This document shows, piece by piece, positions 7,591 to 12,169 of a stretch of 12,169 nucleotides of DNA. The first letter of the stretch is position 1. Every line of letters starts with the position of its first letter. The position numbers and the translations under genes are program-made. The notes under the pieces are model-generated. The model was not told the DNA's origin, searched no databases, and saw nothing but the letters and a program-made list of their open reading frames with translations. Source of the stretch: Triparma columacea (lineage: Eukaryota > Sar > Bolidophyceae > Parmales > Triparmaceae). The DNA lies in NCBI GenBank assembly GCA_030267965.1, contig BRYA01000565.1, positions 5,581-17,749 on the forward strand, given 5' to 3'.

Positions 7591-9544
7591 ATGCAGCAAA
7601 TTCTGCTCTTGTTGTCGATTTTTTACCTACACACAAGTACCGGTCTTTCTATTGAAACAATAAACAACGTAAGATCTCGTGTAAACAACGTAGGACCCAC
7701 ATACAACAGCCCTGTACCACCATCATCTCCTCGGAAGGTTGGTGAGGGTGGCTTCAGGGTTGAAGATTGGGTTTCTGCGTGGCAGACCTTCAAGCCTGGG
7801 AATGTTGATAAGTTAAAACTTAAACTTCGATCAGGTACCGTCCCGAAGGACCTGAGGGGATCGCTTTGGAAGAATGGACCAGGCAAGTTCCATCAAAGGG
7901 TTGATGGAAGGGTTAGACACGTCCTCGATGGTGACGGCCTTGTCTTCAAGATTTCGATTAACGAAGACGGTTCAGACGGTGAAATTTTCTTCACGTCGAG
8001 GTTCGTTGAGACGCCCTGTTTCCTGAAAGAGGAGGAGACTGGTAAAGTCGAGATGAGATCCACGTTCGGTACGGCGAGGGTTTTAGGAGACAAGAAGGTG
8101 GGGGAGGAGGTGATACAGGAGAGAAAGATTGTGGACGCGATTCGCAACGTGGGAGATGTGAATATAAAGGTGAGATGGAAGATATCAGTGAGTCGGAACT
8201 GTCCTTTTCAGTCTTCCTCACCCCTGCCCCTAGAACCCCGCCAACACCCACGTCGTTAAATTCGGCGGCAAGCTGCTCGCCCTCTTCGAGGCCGGGTGCC
8301 CTTACGAGCTGGACCCTTCTACCCTCTCTACCGTCGGTCCTTACGGTATGTGTGGAAATGTCCCAGTCGATGGCGGCGAACGTCTGGCCGTGGCCGTTGA
8401 GGGGATCCCGATGGATGCAAAGTTCTTGCCGAGGATGAACGGAAGGGCACACACAGCGCACCCGAAAAAAGACCCCGGGACGGGAAGGATGGTGGGGTGG
8501 ACATGGGCGCAGGATCCCGTCAAGGGAGAGCTGAACGTCAGGCTTAGCGAATATGACGAAGAAGAGAAGGGTGGGTTGGTGGAGATCGAAGGGAAAGACT
8601 ACGTCTTTCCGGTAGATTTGGCCCCTCATGACTTTGGTATGAGTGAAAACTTCGCCGTGTTTGTATTTAACGCTTTGACGATGCAACCTTTGAACTTCAT
8701 GGCAGGCTTCAAAGGCCCTGCCGAGTGCTTGAACATGGACGGAAGGGCAAAGGTGCAGGTTGCCGTGGTCCGTCGGCCGGGAGCTCGAGGGGGTTCCAAG
8801 CATGTGGGGTCGGAGCCCTTGATAGTCGAGATGGATGCGGCTTTCGCAATCCACTTCTCCCACGCTTACGAGGAGGGCGACAAGGTTATCGCGCACTTCA
8901 GCGGGTGGCCTCCGAACGACAGTGAGAGCTTTTTAGGGGCGTGGGGTGGGACGGCGCCGGAGTTTGAGAAGATCCCCCCAACGTTTTTGTGGAGAGGTAA
9001 GAATTGGGGGAGATTTTAGAGCAGCACCCAAACGCAACTGCTCTAACTACTCATTACGCTCGTCGCAGTGGAAATTGATCTTGAGAAGCGCGAGAGCTCG
9101 CTCAGGAATGCCAAGGGGAGCAAGGATGTATGCGGAGAGCACCTGAAGGTCCATCCCGACTTTCAGACCCAAAAGTGTGAAAATTTATTTGTCGTATCCT
9201 CGAATCTTATCGGAGACAGCAGCCCACCTTGCGGCTACAGTCGCTTGAAAATCGAGGACGACAAAGCTGACGACGAGGAGAAGGAAAGTTTTTGGTGGGG
9301 CACAAGATACTTTTGCGGTGAGCCCGTGATCGCGCCCAAGGCTGGGGGCATCAGTAAGGAGGAGGACGGGTATTTGCTAGGGATGGTCCACGACGCCGAG
9401 AAGGACGTCGCGTTCCTTGCCGTCTTTGACCTGTGTAGGAGCCTGAGTGAGGGACCAATCTGTGAAATTGAGTGCCCCTTCCCAATACCGCACGGGTTAC
9501 ATGGGAGCTGGGGGGGGGAGGGTGAAGATAGCTCTTGCTTCTAA
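7591..9544 (+). CDS. Carotenoid cleavage dioxygenase (RPE65/CCD family)
   Basis: This is a non-heme Fe(II) oxygenase that splits double bonds of carotenoids or apocarotenoids; the substrate cannot be told from the sequence. Exons are 7591-8169, 8234-8996 and 9069-9544; introns are 64 bp (GTGAGA...TAG, phase 0) and 72 bp (GTAAGA...CAG, phase 1). The product is 605 aa. The family N-terminus is PKDLRGSLWKNGPGKF and DGDGLVFK, followed by NTHVVKFGGKLLALFEAG. The four iron-ligand histidines are present: H269 (TAHPKKDP), H325 (PHDFGMSENFAVF), H400 (AIHFSHAYEEGD, with the usual Asn replaced by His) and H592 (PHGLHGSW). Their spacing resembles that of bacterial apocarotenoid oxygenase. Residues 1-18 (MQQILLLLSIFYLHTSTG) look like a signal peptide, which in an alga with a complex plastid could lead to ER or plastid; no clear ASAFAP-type Phe follows. 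The gene lies 334 bp behind the lyase on the same strand. Confidence 0.93.
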
Positions 9545-9640
9545 GTTGATGAAAATTGCCTGGTGGTACGACGTTTTTGCTTTTAAAATACATAAATGGA
9601 GAAATTCGGAAGAATGCGAAACAAACGTGGATTTCCCTTG

Positions 9641-11386
9641 ATGGGCAGATATCATGACGTAGTTATTATCCTGTTTCTAATTTTCGGATATAGTTATGAA
9701 TTAGTCCCATGCGTTGGGAACAGTCATCTTAGGGCGTCAAAACGCTCCAAATCCTCTTTTCTCCACTCTGTTCCTCCGTCTCCTCCTCCACCTCCTCCAA
9801 ATTCTCCTCTAAGCGATCAACAAACAAGTTCATCAGCACCCACATCGTTAGTTGTCCAATCCTTAATAGAGTATATCATTCCCATATCAATTGGTGTCTA
9901 CAAACCCCATGAATCCAAGCCATTCATCATCGAGGGTGGTGAAGATACTGTGAAAGGATTTCTGAATGGTAAATCACCAAAGGAGCTTAACAATAACCAA
10001 CTTGTTCAATACGCATGTACTCTGACGAGAAAAGGAGAGGTGAGACCAACGAGGAGACCGATGAGGAGACCAATGAGAACATGAGGATCCCCCCTTCTCA
10101 CACACACCCTGCCCCTCACACACCCCTCCCCCTCACACACACCCTGCCCCAACACTCAGCTTGAAACAATGTTCACCTACCTTCCATCTCTTTCCTTAAT
10201 CCTCCCAGACTCTTCCTCTGTATTCTCTTCTTGGGACAAATATATCTTTCCCACTGACGGCGTGACCCTAAAGAACCTCGCTAACCCTGCCTTTTCGATA
10301 ATCACCGACAAAAAAATTGCCGATGTAGTCTCTGCAATTAGGTCGAATCTTGAGGACTCTGGCAGGACCCCAGGCGAAGTCGCAACAACCTCTAAAGATG
10401 GCCACATAATGTACGACTTTGCGGTTTCTGATGTGCCAGGTTGTAGGATCGTCGTCTATAGTACCGACAGCGTCTCCCCCGGCTCCCTCTCTGACCTCAC
10501 CGTCCTCATCCTCGGGGACGTAGATCTGGACGTTATGAAGGCATGCGAACCTCGGGAAGACGAGGACACGGTAGAGGGCAGACTAGTGCAGGCCCCGGAG
10601 GCCGCTCACTCTTACCTGAGAGCCTCGGCTTTTCCCCCCCTCCCGACGCTAGGTCGCGAATACCTGAGCTCTTACTTGAAGAATGTGTCGCCGTTTGACG
10701 TCGGCATGTACGACAGGGTGTCTGTCGGGAAGTCTGTCTGCTACACCGGCAGCGAGAGCTTCAAGAACGGGTGGAAGAGGACCTCCACGAACGTGGACGG
10801 TGTCAAGGGCTTCAAAGGAAAGACCGTCACCGGCAAGAGAGGCATGGTCAAGGTCAGGTTCGAAGCGATCTTCAACGAAGACCGCTGTGAGCCGTCAAGA
10901 ATCCCCACAGGCGGTTCCGCCTCGAACCTCTACAACTATCCCCCCGCTGAAGGGTCTGAGTTGCACCTCGTTGACGCGGAGCTAGTGGGTGATAAGTACT
11001 ACGACAGTTTCTCGCCTGTTGAGGGGGGGGGTATAGGGGTGCTTACTAGCTCTCATGAAGGCTTCTTGGATGCCATCGGCTTGGGGGTTATCAACAAGGC
11101 AAAGATGGATAAGAAGGGGATCAAGACTTTAGAGGAACTTGAGGGTAAGGTCGTTTATGCGGGGGGAGGTATCGGGGTCGTTGAAAAGACGGGTTACCCA
11201 GACTTTGTTGACATTGAGGACGTAGAGGACAAGGGGGAGGGGGAAGAGGAGGAATTTGATATGGAGGAGGTGGAGAGGGCCGAAAGGGAGGCGAGGGAGG
11301 CGATGGAGAGACTGGAGAAACTCAAGATGAAGGCGGAAAAGGCGATGATGAGGCGGAAGGCAGCGAAGGATAAGACTAATTCATGA
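9641..11386 (+). CDS. Predicted secretory-pathway protein of unknown family
   Basis: Not recognised. Exons are 9641-10039 and 10160-11386; the 120-bp phase-0 intron runs GTGAGA...CTCAG. The product is 541 aa. The frame is open to an earlier ATG at 9596 (556 aa), but MGRYHD then VVIILFLIFGYS at 9641 makes a normal signal peptide, and 9596 is only 51 bp after the preceding stop. A Ser/Pro-rich stretch with PPSPPPPPP follows at about residues 40-60. The body has no motif I can name; it includes PFIIEGGEDTVKGFLNG near the start and, in the second half, SHEGFLDAIGLGVINKA and GKVVYAGGGIGVVEKTGYP. The last 60 residues are highly charged and predicted helical (EEEEFDMEEVERAER, then KLKMKAEKAMMRRKAAK), probably a coiled coil. 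It is convergent with the ubiquitin hydrolase gene. Confidence 0.75.
10084..10154. repeat. CA/C-rich low-complexity repeat inside intron
   Basis: CTCACACACACCCTGCCCC recurs with variations three times before the acceptor CAG at 10157-10159. A GAGGAGACCGAT/CAAT repeat lies just upstream at about 10050-10075. It forms the extended pyrimidine tract of the intron in the unknown gene. Confidence 0.7.
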
Positions 11387-11491
11387 TAGTGAGGTCGTCG
11401 CTTGAAGACTCCAATGACGGCGAGTGTGATTTTTGTCAAAAATACGTAGCTACTATACATTCTTTCCTCGCATCGCTTGTCTCCCCCGCCA
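11387..11491. other. Short convergent intergenic region
   Basis: There are 105 bp between the stop codons of two convergent genes. Their 3' UTRs must be very short or overlap. No AATAAA signal is seen on either strand. Confidence 0.6.
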
Positions 11492-12121
11492 CTACCCAAA
11501 CTCGGCCATATTGTATGCCCCTAAGTTCCTCTTCCTATAAAACAGAACGTACGCGGCCTCGCTGACCACTGCGTCGCTGCACACCTCCTCCACCCTATCG
11601 TCGTCCGCAAGGACCCAGTACCCCCCCTCCCTCCTCCTCCTCTCCTCCTCCTCCAGTTCCAACTCGCTCTTGAAGTCCTCCTCTATCCCCCCCATGCCCA
11701 TCCTCTTGCGGAACCAGCTCCCCGCCCCCCCATTAGAGGCCTTCTTCATGTTCTCCTCCTCCTCCCCTTTCCCCCCATCCTCCCCCCCTCCCCCCTCGCC
11801 GCTCTTCTTCATCCAGCTCCCCGCCCCGTCCCCCATCATTGCGTCAACGAAAACGTTCTCCACCCCCTTCTCCCCGTCGCACTCCGTCACCTTGACGTGC
11901 GCCACGTAGTGCCCCCCGCTGATGCCCCCGAGGTGGTTGATGACCCCGCAGCAGTCGTACGTGTAGCACGCCCCGGACTCGGGACCCTCCTTGGCAGAGG
12001 GGTGGATGAAGGGGGAGAGGTCGAGCCCTACGAGGGGGAAGTCGACCTTGGTCCTGATCTTGCTCTTCCACCTAGAGCTGGCGTTGAACCTCTTCAGGTG
12101 GATGACAAGTAAGTCTGGGCA
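11492..12121 (-). CDS. Ubiquitin carboxyl-terminal hydrolase (USP/UBP, C19), C-terminal exon
   Basis: This is the last exon of a deubiquitinase that removes ubiquitin from proteins. An acceptor with a long pyrimidine tract (CGTCTCAG, 12129-12122) opens a phase-0 exon of 209 codons to TAG at 11492. It reads CPDLLVIHLKRFN, TKVDFPLVGLDLSPF, then the His box YDCCGVINHLGGISGGHYVAH (catalytic His at codon 11911-11909), and after an insertion the Asp region WVLADDDRVEEV and the family end SEAAYVLFYRKR. The order resembles the USP4/USP15 and plant UBP families. The Cys box lies beyond the right edge. An insertion of 85-90 residues separates His box and Asp box; it is rich in Gly, Glu and Lys and carries GAGSWMKK and GAGSWFRK 33 residues apart. 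Confidence 0.93.
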   Translation of the reverse strand, partial: CPDLLVIHLKRFNASSRWKSKIRTKVDFPLVGLDLSPFIHPSAKEGPESGACYTYDCCGVINHLGGISGGHYVAHVKVTECDGEKGVENVFVDAMMGDGAGSWMKKSGEGGGGEDGGKGEEEENMKKASNGGAGSWFRKRMGMGGIEEDFKSELELEEEERRRREGGYWVLADDDRVEEVCSDAVVSEAAYVLFYRKRNLGAYNMAEFG

Positions 12122-12124
12122 CTG

Positions 12125-12169
12125 AGACGATGGAAGCGAGGGGGGGGGGTGGAGGGGGGGGGGGGGCGG
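12125..12169 (-). other. Intron 3' part of the USP gene, C-run on the sense strand
   Basis: On the minus strand this is almost pure C with a few T and A before the acceptor, as in other introns of this window. The upstream donor lies outside the window. Confidence 0.7.

Noticed and set aside
7991..8896. Minus-strand 301-codon ORF
   Set aside because: It is antisense to dioxygenase exons with conserved catalytic motifs, crosses an intron, and has no recognisable domain; an open frame by GC bias.

Overview
The window is nuclear DNA from a compact protist genome, most likely a microalga and possibly a stramenopile. The evidence is short GT-AG introns (about 64-150 bp in the recognisable genes, often starting GTGAG with C/T-rich 3' ends), tightly packed genes, a basal-body gene, a carotenoid oxygenase and a eukaryotic USP-type deubiquitinase. 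The lineage is an inference; no rRNA or organelle marker is present.

Layout, left to right. (1) 1-2289, minus strand: an unrecognised multi-exon gene for an acidic, hydrophilic protein. Its middle is built from repeated, phase-symmetric mini-exons (33, 45, 33 and 33 nt) with near-identical 11-residue products of the type DSENDNEDAGQ. The mini-exons sit inside roughly 0.5-kb duplicated blocks that also carry a 24-bp minisatellite. (2) 2290-3209: about 0.9 kb with no gene I can support. (3) 3210-3894, minus: a two-exon CEP20/FOPNL-like centriolar LisH protein. (4) 3895-5074: a divergent promoter region. (5) 5075-7256, plus: a five-exon sphingosine-1-phosphate lyase. (6) 7591-9544, plus: a three-exon carotenoid cleavage dioxygenase with all four iron-ligand histidines and a signal peptide. 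(7) 9641-11386, plus: a two-exon gene for a predicted secretory-pathway protein of unknown family. (8) 11492-12121, minus: the last exon of a USP-family ubiquitin hydrolase, convergent with gene 7 and continuing past the right edge.

The annotated genes do not form a pathway; this looks like ordinary gene-dense eukaryotic sequence. The novel part is the mini-exon array at the left. All splice sites are predictions from GT/AG signals, reading phase and protein similarity recognised by eye.
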